The notes beneath the pieces were generated by a model, which worked only from the letters and a program-made list of their open reading frames with translations, was not told the DNA's origin and searched no databases. A program made the translations under genes and the position numbers. Shown here piece by piece: positions 13,301 through 23,638 of a stretch of DNA of 64,000 bases. How positions within the stretch are numbered: the stretch's first letter is position 1; each line of letters opens with the position of its first letter. Source of the stretch: Nymphalis io (lineage: Eukaryota; Arthropoda; Insecta; Lepidoptera; Nymphalidae); NCBI RefSeq assembly GCF_905147045.1, contig NC_065916.1:834561-898560 (forward strand), in the 5' to 3' direction.

Positions 13301-16300
13301 TGTAACTGTGTTCCGTGCCTCAGAAAGCACGTAAAGCCGTTGGTCCTGCGCCTAAACGTCCGTATATATATAAGGCCTCACGCTCAAAATAAAAATGTTA
13401 TTGGTGTCTATTACTTCAATTGACAAGTTCTCTTTGTCCAGGTCACAAGGGTCACATGGCGTTCGTCCATCGGATCAACAACGAAGGCGAGGGCGATCCG
13501 TTCTACCAGACCATAGGCTTGGTGACGTTGGAGGACGTCATCGAGGAGATGATACAGGCGGAGATAGTGGACGAGACGGATGTGTTCAGTGAGTACCGGC
13601 GACCAAAATGGGGTGTGTCAAGTCCTTTACACCCCTATGATGAAATTACATTCGCTAATTCTAACTGGTACCAAGCTTACCACGCAACTCGAATGGATAC
13701 ACATAGAGAAGTTTTTTTACTAGAAACATTCAGATTTCCTCAGAATGTTTTCCTTCACCGCCGAGCACCAGATGAATTATAAACACATATATATATATTA
13801 TAAAATAATTTTATTTTTCACGTTTCAGTGGACAATCGTACGAAACGCCGTCGCAAACGACCCATGCACAAGCTCCAGGACTTCGCAGCGTTCGCGGAGA
13901 GGCACGAGCATCAGCGCATTCATATTTCCCCACAACTCACCCTGGCCACGTTTCAATTCCTCAGCACGAGTGAGTAATCAACCTCAAGGAGTTCTACCTA
14001 AGATAGAGCTGTCGCGGTAGTATGAGCACGCGATACCATGACGCCCCACGATAAGATGAAGTGGGTAACGCTGGATTTTTAGTGACTAATTCGGTGCGCT
14101 AGGGCGCACTAGTCTAGATGGCCCAGTGGTAAGAACGCGTGAATCTTAACCGATGATCATGGGTTCAAACCCGGGCAAGCACCACTGAATTTTCATGTGC
14201 TTAATTTCTGTTTATAATTCATCTCGTGCTTTTCAGAGGAGGAAAACATCGTGAGGAAACCTGTATGTGTCTAATTTCATCGAAATTCTGCCACATGTGT
14301 ATTCCACCAACTTGCATTGGAGCAGCGTGGTGGAATAAGCTCTAAACTTTCTCCTCGAAAAGGGAGAGAAGGCCTTAGCCCAGCAATGGGATATGTACAG
14401 GCTGTTACTGTACTATTACTGGGCGCACTAAAAGTTCTAAGCACCGGCGAGTCCCACTTACCTCCCCCCAGCTTCATGTGAGGGGAATCGCGTAAAAGCG
14501 TTTTTTCATTGAGGTATAAAGGGACGGTCGGCGCACCACATTGAAAATGAATGCAAAAGATTAATAAGTATAATAATAATAAAGTTTATTTAATAATAAA
14601 TTACAAATGGTACGTACTAAAATATAACATTATACGTAGCATTAACTAAAAACTGTGTTTTTGCTTTGATTTTATTTGCTCTCGATTAGGATTAGTGCAA
14701 AAGTTTATTGTTTGGGTAGTGTAAGCGATTTGACAAATACCTCGTGTCTTTCATTTTGAAGGGCCAATAATTTTAAGCACAACGAAATATGTACATGTAG
14801 AAGCGATTGACCATGTATCATTCACAGGAGTTAAAAAAAAAACAATTATATTATGGTGTTTTCGCCAACTTCCAGGCATCGAGTACTTCAGGCCAGACCT
14901 CGTGTCGGAGACGGTACTCCGTCGGCTGTTGAGGCAGGACGTCATACAGTACATCAAGATGAAGGGGAAGACGAAAAAAGAGCTCAGCACGTACATCTAT
15001 CAGCAGGGAAAACCGGTACAGATTTTATACCTCATTTAACTTGGCCGGGTAGGTACCCCCTCCCTCATCAGATATTCTACCGCTAAACAGCAATAAATAG
15101 TATTGTTGTGTTCCAGTTTGAAGAGTGATTGAAACAGTAACTCAAGGTTAGTGGCATATTGATCATGTATGGAATGGTCAATATTTCTTACGGCGCCAAT
15201 GTTTATGAGTGGTGGTGACCACTTACCATCAGGTGGCTCATTTGCCCATCCGCACACCTATAACATAAAAAAAAGTTATATTAGCCTATAATTGCTATAT
15301 ACTTTGTAACACTAATCTTATATATGCATTAAGAAAATGTATTTCTTAATATATAATCAATCAATTTCTATATTTGATGTCTGCCCATGAAAGCCGCATT
15401 TATCAAAAATGTATTTTAAATCTGTGTTGTGTATTGATACCTTGCCATTCTCCAGGCGGACTACTTCATGCTGGTCCTAGAGGGTCGTGTGGAGGTGAAG
15501 GTCGGCAAGGAGAACCTGGTGTTCGAAGCGGGACCGTTCACATACTTCGGCTTGCAGGCGTTGGCACAGAACCTCGGAATCGGTAGGCCTACATCTAAAG
15601 GTCAACTGGCTTGTTCGTCTGGATCCTGGATTTTAACTGTGCATAAAAAAATATTTGGTTTTTGGGTCCGAAATATTGTGAATAGTAGCGCAGAGTGGTA
15701 GTCATAAGTGCGTGCACCCCCGTGCCTCGGAAAGCACGTAAAGTCGTTGTTCTGCGCCTGAACTCTTTCCGGTTGGAGACAAAAGAGAGTGCATCTATCT
15801 GTACACACACTGGGGTACTATATTATTATCGTTAGCACAGGTTGCTAGACTTGCAAAACAATTGTTGGCAGGGCTTCGTTCAAGTCTTTATGACCACCCA
15901 ATCCTAGATTTTGTCACGAAGCACCGATACTTGGCGATTCCGTGTTCGGGTTTGAAGGCCGAGTTAGCCACTAACAACAAGTACTTGGGACATAGCGTCC
16001 TGATTCCCTAGGTTGGTGGCGCATTGGTGATGGAAGGGATGGCTAATATTTCTAACACTGCCGATGCCTATGGGCGGCAAGGACCACTAATCATCAGATC
16101 GCCCATTCCTTCATACGCCACCGCGCGCGTGTTCCAGCGGAGTCCCCGTCGGCGTCGGCGCGCGGCTCGCTGCAGAACCTGAGCGTGGAGGCGATGCTGC
16201 GCACCACGTTCCTGCCCGACTACTCCGTGCGCGCCATCGCCGACCTCTACTACCTCCTCGTGCGGCGGTGACTACCTCACACACACACACACAGGCCCTC

Positions 16301-19300
16301 TCCTCTTTTCAGGAGAAGGTTTGGAGCTCAATCCACCGCGCTGCTCCAGTGCGGGTCGGTAGATTTTCATCCGCCAAGGCCAGGTATCCTCCCGATGCTT
16401 TCCTTGAGCTCTAAGCACGAGGCGAAATATAAACACATATTATGCACATGAAAATTTAATTGTTGAAATTCACAATCTTCGATAAAATTCGCATCTTCTA
16501 TACGCGCACACATACAAAAACACACACACGCTCAAATCCACGCACGTGTATTAACAACACATTGTCGTTGAAAAACAAAGACACGCACACATTCACGCGT
16601 CTGCATTCAGACACTAAATAAATTGAAAATGTAAAAAAAAAAACTTTTATCCATACAAATAATATAATGAAGCTTTATTGCAATATTCCAGGTCCCTGTA
16701 CTTAGCAGCTAAGAGGGCCACACTCATGGAGAAGGGGGCCCTATCGAAGGGTACTACGACCGAGCAATTCGATACAGAAGTCGATAAGGTAAAAGATAAC
16801 ATATAAATATTTTATGCTTAGTACCTAGCCTCGTTAGTCTAGTGGCTTGATGTAAGGCCGCAGACCCGGAGGTCCTGGGTTCAATTCCCAGGTCGGGTCA
16901 ATAAAAAGTTTTTGGGATTTTCTGTCAGAAAATTCTCAGTAGGAGCCCGGAGTGTGGAAGTTGGAAGTGTTTACACTCCCGTGCCTCGAAAAGCACGTAA
17001 AGCCATCGGTCCTGCGCCTGAACTCTTTCCGGTCGTGTCGGATCGCCGTCCCATCGGACTATGAGAGTTAGGGATAAAAGAGAGTAATTAGGGATAATAG
17101 AGAGTGCACCTGTGTTTGCGCACACACTTGTGCACTATAGTATCTTCTGCGCAGTTGGCTAATCTCTCTTGTCTGGTCTAGAGGACATATAATATTATTT
17201 CATATCTTCGTTGCCAAGGTTGGTGACGCATTGGCGATATAAGAAATGGTTAATATTTCTCACATCGCCAATGTCTGGACGGTGGTTATCATTTACCGCC
17301 AACAATACCGTCGCTTACTTTTTTTAATCAACGGTCATTAAAATTATCCGATAACTTATATAAATAAACATTATAACCTCTTTCCTTTCTTCAGCCCTTA
17401 CATCCTTCTTCCAGTACTAATCAATTACCGATAAAACTCTCTACCCCGAGTACATTGGATTTAACGGAAAACCAGGATATAACTGTTAGTATAATTAAAT
17501 TTTGTTTTAAACAGTAATTGGGGAAGTTAAGTATTAAGGGGAGTAGGTAAAAAGTATCTTGTGTCATTTTCTGCATTCTATAAATTCAGAGGTGCTTGCC
17601 CGGGTTTGAACCCACGATCATCGGTTAAGATTCACGCGCTCGTACCACTGAGCCATCTCCGCTTATATCGGCCATAAAGAGAACTATAAGAAAATAATTA
17701 AAAAACTTAGCAATTTACTTAATGAGCCGATGTCATTCTGGGCACGAGGAACATGGCGTCAGGTTAGAGGCTCATTGATGACGTGATCATTGGAGGGGCT
17801 TATACGTGTATAACTGTCAGTGGATATGGTCGAACCATATGCTCGTAGCTCTAGGTTTACTTGATGGTAGGGCTTTGTGCAAGCCCAGGTAGGTACCACC
17901 CACTCATCAGATATTCAACCGCAAAACAGCATATACTATTGTTGTGTTCCGGTTCCAAGGGTGAGTGAGCCAGTGTACAGGCATAAGGGACATAATATCT
18001 TAGTTCCCAAGATTAATCGCATCTAGGTGATGTATGAAATGATCAATATATCTTACGGTGCCAAAGCCTATGGGTGATGATGACCACTTACCTACAGTAT
18101 GAAAAATTCCCCTAATAACGCCTTGAAAAAAACTCTTAGTAATATACAAGTCAACAATATGAATTTCAGAATATAAAAAAATCTATTGAAATGGAACTGA
18201 TACAAGGCAAAAAAAACTATAATTCGAGTTCTTCAATATCTTTAAAACGTTCAATTTCTAACATAAAAGATGAAATATCATACGAGTTAAATACATCGAA
18301 AAGTTTGCCCAACTTTCAGCCTAATGCCCAAACCGATAGCCAAGCAACGTCATCTAAATATTTGTCTGGTTGGTCGACAAACACAGATAACACAAAACAG
18401 TGGTCCCGAGAATTATTGAGAGATTCGAGCGCTGAAATTTCTACTTCTTTGAAATCAGAATCTAACAAGAGACTTATTGGTGCTAAAGATTTGGAGAATC
18501 CGCCAAATTTCACGACCAAAAGTTACGCGGACAGCGTTGATGGCAAGAGTTTCAATTTCGATGATATTTCGTCAAAGAATAAGAACTTCTACGCGAAAAC
18601 GTTTAAACGTATACTCACGAACGAGCAAGATGGCGCCGAAGAAATGTACGATCCGTCCGATTTAAAACATTTGCCGAGTACGTCGAAGAGATCACGCCAG
18701 AAGTCGTCATCCCTCAGCCAAAGTGACATCACGTCTAAATCACCACGTTCAAGTAAAGACGAAGCGAAGAAAGGTCAATATATCTCTCTCTTTCTTTCTC
18801 TCCCTTTCATTCACTCATCGTTTATTCGTAACAGCCTGTGAATGTCCCACTGGGCTAAGGCCTCCTCTCCCTTTTTGAGGAGAAGGTTTGGAGCATATTC
18901 CACCACGCTGCTCCAGTGCGGGTTGGTGGAATACACATGTGGCAGAATTTCAGTGAACACATGCAGGTTTCCTCACGATGTTTTCCTTCACCGTAAAGCG
19001 CGAGATGAATTATAATTACAAATTAAGCACATGAAAATTCAGTGAAGCTTGCCCGGGCTTGAACCCACGATCATCGGTTAAGATTCACGCGTTCTTGCCG
19101 CTAGGCCATATCGGCTTTTTTTCACTTGCTTTCAATTTGAGGCATGATTGCAAAACGTATTAGATTCCATAGTTGGCAATGTTGATTCTCATATAAATAT
19201 CATTTAGATGAAACAGTCGAAAAGCTCAATTATGATGACGTAGCTTTGAATGTTATAAACAACTGGTTTTTGCCCTTTGTTAGGGGGGGGGGGGGTAAGT

Positions 19301-21063
19301 GTTATGAACGCGTACGCAAACATTTCACAACGACCGGTTGATTAGTTATGACGTAAAAACCAACAAATAAAATCGCTTACGCAATTTTTACCATTTATTA
19401 TATATTCTTAACATAGCATTATAATTATTGCCTTTGCATTATAATTATTTCAATCTATACAGATCAAAAGAGAACCCAATTTCACACTGATAAATCACTC
19501 GTAACGCTTCACGAACCAGACGATAGTAAACTAATACAAAAAGATGATAAAACGAATCGTTCTAAATACGAAAAAAACAGAAGCGACACGAATGTACGAA
19601 AAATTAAAACGGAAGACGATATTATCTGTGGTTGCCATGAAGCCAACGTACAGTTAATCGTTAATAACAATGGAAATCAAGGGAAGGAAGTCCCTTCAGA
19701 TACGATAGACGAGAATAAAAAAATTGACAAACTAAATACGAGTCCAAATGAGATGAGACAGAGTAATATCGATAATTTAAAAAAAAATAACGCCCATATC
19801 GACGGTAACGCTAAACGAATCAATGACGTTCGAATTATGAATGAGTCTGAACAGATTCTGGAACAGCTGACGAAGATCATAAGACTTTTGGAGAAGAAAG
19901 ATGAGACTTGAATCGTTAGTAAACTTTGTTCTTAGATCGTAGACGGTAAAACTATCCCACTGCTGGACTAAGACCTATCCTTGAGATGGCATGGAGTACG
20001 CTGCTCCAATTTGTCACATGCAGGTTTACTTGCGATGTAAGGTAAATACCGCCAAGTAAATGATGAATCCGGCTTTTTCCGCGTGTTAGGGGGGAGGTGC
20101 TAGGTACCCTTTATCCTTTTCTGTATTCCTGACATGTATTAAATATGTTTTCATCTCTTAACTGCTGGTTATTTAATACGTGAAACCGTAAAAAATAAAC
20201 AATTTTTTTTATAGAATAGGAAGCCCACCACTTACCATCAGGTGGCCCAGATGCTCGTCCGGTCACCAACGCCCATAGACATTGGCATTGTAAGAAATGT
20301 TAACCATCGCTTATATCGCCAATGCGCCACGAAACTTGGGAACTAAGATGTGAGGTCGGTGTTCCATTTGTAAAATATTCATATTTCCATTTTTTTTTTT
20401 TTTTTTTAGTTATTGGAATCGGTGGACGAAGATATAAGCATCAGTGGTGAGCACAAGACTCCTTCGAGACAGGTAATGTTACTATAAATATTAACTTATT
20501 ATATAAGTATGTTTTACAAAAGAAAAGTAGTATATCAGTTGTCTGTTTTCCATAGTACGAGCTCTGTACAAGCTTAGTTTGGGATCAGATGGCCGTGTGT
20601 GAATGATGTCCCAGGATATTATTATTATTATATATGGCGCATATTTTTTAAAAGACTTATTCTTATTAGGTTCACTCCATGTTTCAAAGTTAAAGTGAAA
20701 ACTTTGTTGGCTTATGTTAGACTTATTTTGTTATCAAATGTTTATGTACCATACTATGCTGCATGTTTCCAAAAGTAAATAATACAGCAGAGCTATTTGC
20801 GAATCACATAATGTAAATCTAATATTTATCTTTTCTGACATTACATAGTGATATGGATTATTACACTCTTAAACATAAAATGCATTACATAAAAAAATTC
20901 TTAAGAAGTCTTTCGATGGTAACACTGGCAGGTGTCCCCCCACCCCCCTCCCGTGTCCGCGTCGCCCGTGACGCGCTCGTCGTTCGCGTCCCGCACGTCT
21001 CCGGAGCGGCAAGGAGCGTACCCAGCCCAGGAGGACGAACAGGAGAAGTTGTTGAAGCATTAG
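3882..21063 (+). CDS. uex: CNNM-family magnesium transporter (unextended), 5' end outside window
   Basis: Membrane protein of the CNNM/ancient conserved domain family, which mediates or regulates Mg2+ efflux; the fly orthologue is unextended. Exons, with phases that join without a break: 3882-4397, 5259-5361, 7792-8364, 8891-9007, 9157-9328, 12962-13153, 13442-13588, 13829-13969, 14876-15015, 15456-15582, 16138-16267, 16692-16788, 17395-17484, 20410-20472, 20932-21063 (TAG). That gives about 912 residues without the missing N-terminus. The order is: charged N-terminal region; extracellular segment with LFGQGLTEKS; DUF21 membrane domain (SALFSGLNLGLMSLD, GNYLLCSILLGNVAVNS, GEITPQAICSRHG); acidic helical bundle (VYNRERLKELV, GALELRKKTVSDVMT); paired CBS domains (SGYSRIPVYE, KDLAFVDPDD, GLVTLEDVIEEMI); then the cyclic-nucleotide-binding-like domain (FMLVLEGRVEV ... 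FEAGPFTYFG). All CNNM landmarks are present. The family call is near certain; the symbol is by orthology. Confidence 0.95.
4426..4690 (-). repeat. Family B copy, diverged
   Basis: Reverse-strand family B ('ccaatagacattggcattgt', 'accaaccttgggaactaaga') directly after the uex exon ending 4397. Confidence 0.75.
4920..5165 (+). repeat. Family B copy, diverged
   Basis: Begins 'ggtagggctttgtgcaat' and ends 'cacttaacatcagggg', with many differences from other copies. Confidence 0.7.
6176..6440 (+). repeat. SINE-C copy
   Basis: Full length: head 'gaccgggccgtttggcgtgg', B-box-like 'ggatcgattccc', ending 'ccaggatattattattatta'. Confidence 0.88.
6735..7085 (+). mobile_element. 3' end of a LINE (non-coding tail)
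   Basis: 'ggttgcctggaagagatcgct ... gataaggtcgcc ... gtggtgtacaataaagta' is wording I know from 3' ends of lepidopteran non-LTR elements. No reverse-transcriptase frame is left. The clade is uncertain. Confidence 0.5.
7150..7345 (+). repeat. Family B 3' part
   Basis: Starts at 'gtgagtgagccagtgtaatt' and runs to 'ctcgtccgccttcctattc'. It directly follows the LINE tail. Confidence 0.78.
7792..9328 (+). CDS. uex: uex exons for DUF21 membrane domain and linker to CBS
   Basis: Three exons (7792-8364, 8891-9007, 9157-9328). The first begins AVEGS and carries the Cys of YICTKN and the first membrane helix (about 21 apolar residues after HSKLLPLW), then FSGLNLGLMSLD, the most conserved CNNM signature. 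GNYLLCSILLGN and LLGEITPQAICSRHG form the next membrane helices and the Mg2+ site region. The second exon supplies APLAYPVSKLLDYFLGEE, and the third GALELRKKTVSDVMTKLEDV leading into CBS1. SINE-A copy 8533-8806 lies in the intron between the first two. Confidence 0.93.
8533..8806 (-). repeat. SINE-A copy in a uex intron
   Basis: Minus-strand copy from 'ctcccactgctgggctaag' to 'gtttaagattcacacgttct'; the very start of the tRNA head is missing. Confidence 0.85.
9537..9925 (+). repeat. SINE-C 3' part with an internal tandem array
   Basis: Begins at 'gattgtaattatctatataa' and ends with the SINE-C tail. Between them a 47-bp piece of the SINE is repeated six times (9613-9894). Confidence 0.88.
9613..9894 (+). 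repeat. 47-bp tandem repeat, six units, inside SINE-C
   Basis: Units start at 9613, 9660, 9707, 9754, 9801 and 9848 and differ by only a few bases (aagctt/aaactt, ggccgt/ggccat). The unit corresponds to the SINE-C segment from 'ccatagcacaagctctg' to 'gatcagatggccgt'. Confidence 0.93.
10225..10497 (-). repeat. SINE-C copy
   Basis: Full-length reverse copy. The ATT tail lies at 10225-10240 and the tRNA-like head ends 'ccacgccaaccggctcgtca'. Confidence 0.9.
11293..11475 (-). repeat. SINE-A copy, degraded
   Basis: Recognisable by 'aaatgtcccactgcc', 'cgctgctccaa' and 'gtgatgaatcataaacac', with many changes; an old copy. Confidence 0.6.
11635..11932 (-). repeat. SINE-A copy
   Basis: Full-length reverse copy from 'gtaacagcctgttaatgtcc' to 'gggccatctcgac'. 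Confidence 0.9.
12030..12830 (+). repeat. Unclassified lepidopteran interspersed repeat, diverged
   Basis: Starts 'cattataaatgcgaaagtgt', followed by wording typical of a widespread insect non-autonomous repeat ('gatcatgataaaattttg', later 'ttaatcataatcggttgaat'). It contains a C-run at 12154-12165. Class not determined. Confidence 0.4.
12962..13588 (+). CDS. uex: uex exons for the CBS-pair (Bateman) module
   Basis: Two exons, 12962-13153 and 13442-13588, both entered and left in phase 1. They encode the rest of CBS1 (SGYSRIPVYEANRENIV, LFIKDLAFVDPDDNTPL) and CBS2 (HMAFVHRINNEGEGDPFYQ, GLVTLEDVIEEMIQ). In the family this pair binds Mg-ATP and dimerises. Third codon positions are strongly GC, in contrast with surrounding intron. 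A SINE-D copy begins only about 12 bases after the donor at 13154. Confidence 0.93.
13165..13375 (+). repeat. SINE-D copy next to a uex splice donor
   Basis: SINE-D has the tRNA-like head 'gcctcgttggtctagtggct', B-box GGTTCAATTCCC (changed here), body 'tgcctcggaaagcacgtaaag', and a tail like SINE-C. It begins about 12 bases after the exon end at 13153. Confidence 0.8.
13630..13790 (-). repeat. SINE-A fragment, degraded
   Basis: 'tttcctcagaatgttttcc' and 'accagatgaattataaacac' match SINE-A; the rest is diverged. Confidence 0.55.
13829..17484 (+). CDS. uex: uex exons for the cyclic-nucleotide-binding-like domain and tail
   Basis: Six exons: 13829-13969, 14876-15015, 15456-15582, 16138-16267, 16692-16788, 17395-17484. 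They follow the CBS pair with the basic linker MDNRTKRRRKRP, then ISPQLTLATFQFL, a helical stretch ending IYQQGKP, the beta-roll FMLVLEGRVEVKVG and FEAGPFTYFGLQAL, and FLPDYSVRAIADL. The exon ending 16267 uses donor CG|GTGACT. If that intron were retained the frame would stop at once at TGA 16269-16271. The 17395-17484 exon (30 codons, Ser/Thr-rich) is the last one shared by both 3' ends. Confidence 0.88.
14112..14412 (+). repeat. SINE-A copy
   Basis: Full-length plus copy: head 'gatggcccagtggtaagaac', B-box 'gggttcaaaccc', tail 'caggctgttactgta'. Confidence 0.92.
15042..15268 (+). repeat. Family B copy, diverged
   Basis: 'gccgggtaggtaccccct' to 'catcaggtggctcatttgc', with A-run at 15266. 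Confidence 0.75.
15600..15850 (+). repeat. SINE-D copy, diverged head
   Basis: Body match from 'gtgcctcggaaagcacgtaa' to 'tctgtacacacactggg'; the tRNA-like head is poorly kept. Confidence 0.65.
15864..16120 (+). repeat. Family B copy, old
   Basis: 'ggcagggcttcgttcaag' to 'atcatcagatcgcccat'. It ends just before the acceptor at 16137. Confidence 0.65.
16293..16463 (-). repeat. SINE-A copy, degraded
   Basis: 'ggagaaggtttggagctc', 'gctgctccagtgcgggt' and 'tataaacacatattatgcac' match SINE-A. Confidence 0.65.
16827..17205 (+). repeat. SINE-D copy, full length
   Basis: Head 'ctcgttagtctagtggctt', B-box 'gggttcaattccca', body through 'tttgcgcacacacttgtgca', tail 'gaggacatataatattatt'. Confidence 0.88.
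17583..17672 (-). repeat. SINE-A tRNA-like head only
   Basis: From 'aattcagaggtgcttgcc' to 'gagccatctccgctt'; the body and tail are absent. Confidence 0.75.
17866..18105 (+). repeat. Family B copy
   Basis: 'ggtagggctttgtgcaagcc' to 'gaccacttacctac', ending about 65 bases before the alternative uex exon at 18170. Confidence 0.8.
18170..19911 (+). CDS. uex: Alternative uex 3' exons encoding a Lys/Asn/Asp-rich tail
   Basis: Two long open exons, 18170-18773 and 19463-19911 (TGA). The first follows acceptor TTTCAG and is entered in phase 0, as required after 17484. The second continues the frame (phase 1 to 1) for 149 codons including the stop. Together they give about 350 residues with no known domain, ending in a possible coiled coil (QILEQLTKIIRLLEKK). 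The first exon cannot splice in frame to 20410 with this donor, so these exons act as an alternative terminus, not as cassettes. Donor AAG|GTCAAT is weak. Long open frames in AT-rich DNA make coding likely; use in mRNA is inferred. Confidence 0.65.
18828..19117 (-). repeat. SINE-A copy between the alternative uex exons
   Basis: Full-length reverse copy. It begins 55 bases after the donor at 18773 and lies in the intron between the two alternative exons. Confidence 0.9.
20194..20199 (+). promoter_or_regulatory. Candidate poly(A) signal for the short uex 3' end
   Basis: AATAAA lies 283 bases after the TGA at 19911 and before the next uex exon at 20410. Its position fits 3' processing of the alternative transcript. 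AATAAA is common by chance in such AT-rich DNA. Confidence 0.4.
20212..20352 (-). repeat. Family B 3' part
   Basis: 'atagaataggaagcccacc' to 'cttgggaactaagatgt', minus strand. Confidence 0.78.
20410..21063 (+). CDS. uex: uex conserved last two exons
   Basis: Exons 20410-20472 (LLESVDEDISISGEH, 21 codons) and 20932-21063 (Pro/Ser-rich, stop TAG 21061-21063). Both are in phase 0 after 17484. The LLESVDED stretch resembles the conserved tail of insect CNNM proteins. The last exon is GC-rich like the core exons. A SINE-C 3' fragment (20500-20635) lies in the intron between them. Confidence 0.75.
20500..20635 (+). repeat. SINE-C 3' part
   Basis: From 'attatataagtatgtttta' to the ATT tail at 20620-20632. 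Confidence 0.82.
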
Positions 21064-21599
21064 TGGTAACCCAAAGGTATATAGCAGGATCGCATATTGT
21101 CACAACAGCTGATTACATATAAACTTTATATATTTAAGTAATATATAAACAATGTTTCCATTTTAGGTCTATCCTGTGTAAGAAATGATAATTAAATTAA
21201 TTTCTAGTGGACGGATTTTGAGCAAGCCATAAGGGTTATTACCCTGAAGTGTCGGTCAGTGAGCCAGTGTACCAACAAGAGATATATCATCTTATATATC
21301 ATGGTTGGTAGGCTCGGTATAGAGAATAAATAATAGTTCTTACATTAATATGTCTATGGGTGGTGATCATAAACAATCAGCGAACCTTTTGCTTATCTGT
21401 ATTTGTAATAATTGGGTTAAAGCAAAGATTTTTTTAAAGAAAGTTTTGTTAATTAAAAAAAAATGTGTGTAATCTTTAATTGTTAACAAATGGTCAAAAT
21501 GATAAATCCTCCCTAAGCTTACATAATACTTAAACACCCCCATTTTATTCATAATTAAATAGGTCTGGTATTGCTGCTGGCAGTTTTTTTTGGAATATA

Positions 21600-21915
21600 T
21601 ATTTTATAGAATAGAATAGGAAGGTGGACGAGCATATGGGCCACCTGATGGTAATGGATGGTAGTGGTCACCAACGCCCATAGACATTGCATATACATAG
21701 CATTGTAAGAAATGTTAACCATCGCTTACATCACCAATGCCCCACCAACCTTGGGAACTGAGATGTTATGTTCCTTGTGCCTGTAATTACACTGGCTCAC
21801 TCACCTTTCAAACCGGAACACAACGATACCAAGTACTGCTGTTTTGCGGTAGAATATCTGATGAGTGGGTGGTACCTACCCAGACGAGCTTGCACAAGGC
21901 TCTACCACCAGTGAA
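21600..21915 (-). repeat. Family B copy, full length
   Basis: From 'ttttatagaatagaatagg' through 'ccaccaaccttgggaact' to 'gctctaccaccagtg'. Confidence 0.88.
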
Positions 21916-22309
21916 ATATAAATGGATGATACCCACCTAGACAGGCTTGCTCATAGTCCTACCACCAAGTGATATGTCGATACCTCCTTATATACCAAAA
22001 CAAGCTATGTACCTCAGTATTTACAATACGGTCTCATTCCTAATCATTATATACATATTTATTTCACTTAATTTCTTAATATACATGGATAAAATGTTTT
22101 TTTTTTTTAATGTATTAGAAATTAATAGGCAAATTTTGTCACTTAAAAAAATTTATCGCCAAATTTTTTTTATACATAATCTAAACAGGTGGTAGTTTTA
22201 AGCCCATTGAGTGTATTTACAAAACGATCCGTTTTGCTTACGAACAGGATCCGATTTAGGCTTGGAGGGCCTGGAGACATAACGATGTCCAGTGTAATTA
22301 AAAAAAGAA

Positions 22310-22470
22310 AACAATTATTTATGATTATGTCTCTTGTACCTTTACTCCTGTACACTGCTTCACTGACCCTTCAAACCTGAACACCGCAATACTAAGTCTT
22401 GCTGTTTAGCGGTAGAATATCTGATAGGTGGGCAGTACCCGGACGGGCTTAGACAAAGCCCTTCCATCTA
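22310..22470 (-). repeat. Family B 5' part, diverged
   Basis: 'atgtctcttgtacctttac' through 'ctgtttagcggtagaatatc' to 'gacaaagcccttccatc'. Confidence 0.65.
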
Positions 22471-23375
22471 AAGTAATTTCTTATCTTCAAAAATTATATC
22501 ATACAGTAAAGGCCCCTTTCTTCCATAAATACAGCCCGTACAGATAATCAAATTGTGCGATTAATTTTAACATTTTTTTACTGAAATTTTACTATCTTTA
22601 TACATTTGCATTACTGTCCGTAAGCAGAACGAAGCGTTTCGTGAATATAGCAACGGACGGTTAGACAAAAATCGCCAAATTACATACGGTCAACAATCGT
22701 CCGTTATTATATTATTTAAAGTTTTGACAAGTTTTTTAGGGAAAAATATTTAAAATGATAGTAAACAAAAAAAAACTTTATCGCAATTTTCTCTTCTATC
22801 TACAAAATAGAACAAAATAAAATTAATATATTTCGACCAATATAGTGAAATCGTTACAAACACATAATTCAAGAGGCCTTAGCAATTGCAGGGTCTCTGT
22901 CGTTAATAGAACGAGATTCGCATTAGGGCCCCCCGATAACAGGGGGCCTCGATTATAAATTCATTTTTAAAATCTAAGAATCGGAAGTGAAATACAATTG
23001 CACAACAGACTCTTTCCTCGAAACCCCCCCAGGGGTCTAGTCTTAACAAATTATTTAAACGGTTATTTACTTAAAAGAAGTCCCCCTCTCGCGGCGTAAC
23101 TTAATATTAACAATAATTCCGTCATTAATTCTAGTTTAAATAACGGATTATATAAGAATATGTTACTATAGCAATGTAATGATTTATTTATATAATGTTA
23201 GCGAATACAATTATTATGATTTTTTTTTTCTTTAAAATTTTATAATAAAAAAGAGCCACACAATATTAATTTTAGATTTTTTTTTTATTTCCATGAATAT
23301 TTGGTTTTATTTATTTAGTATTTTATATAGATTATTCGTATAATCGATTCAAAAATGGAATATTCTTTACATATG

Positions 23376-23378
<3 letters not shown>

Positions 23379-23447
<69 letters not shown>
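23379..23447. repeat. (TA)n microsatellite
   Basis: About 34 uninterrupted TA units. Confidence 0.97.
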
Positions 23448-23638
23448 AGAGTAAGGAACTGTACAAGGAATTAGAAAGAGATGCACTGTTTTTCATAGAT
23501 ATAGAAAGCACATGAGAGTGATTAGTTTAGGCGCGTGTTTTATTTTTTTATTCCATATTTAAAAATCAACGTTCTAAGTTTCTAGAACTTTCTACAGATA
23601 ATTAATTTATAATCGCTAGCGATTCAAATCGTCTAGAT

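Noticed and set aside
18774..18841. Open frame continuing 22 codons past the uex donor at 18773
   Set aside because: It runs into a SINE-A; splicing to 19463 gives a longer in-frame product. A read-through end cannot be fully excluded.
22927..22948. Short GC hairpin resembling a bacterial terminator
   Set aside because: Eukaryotic context; a seven-base stem in probable 3' UTR is not evidence of function.
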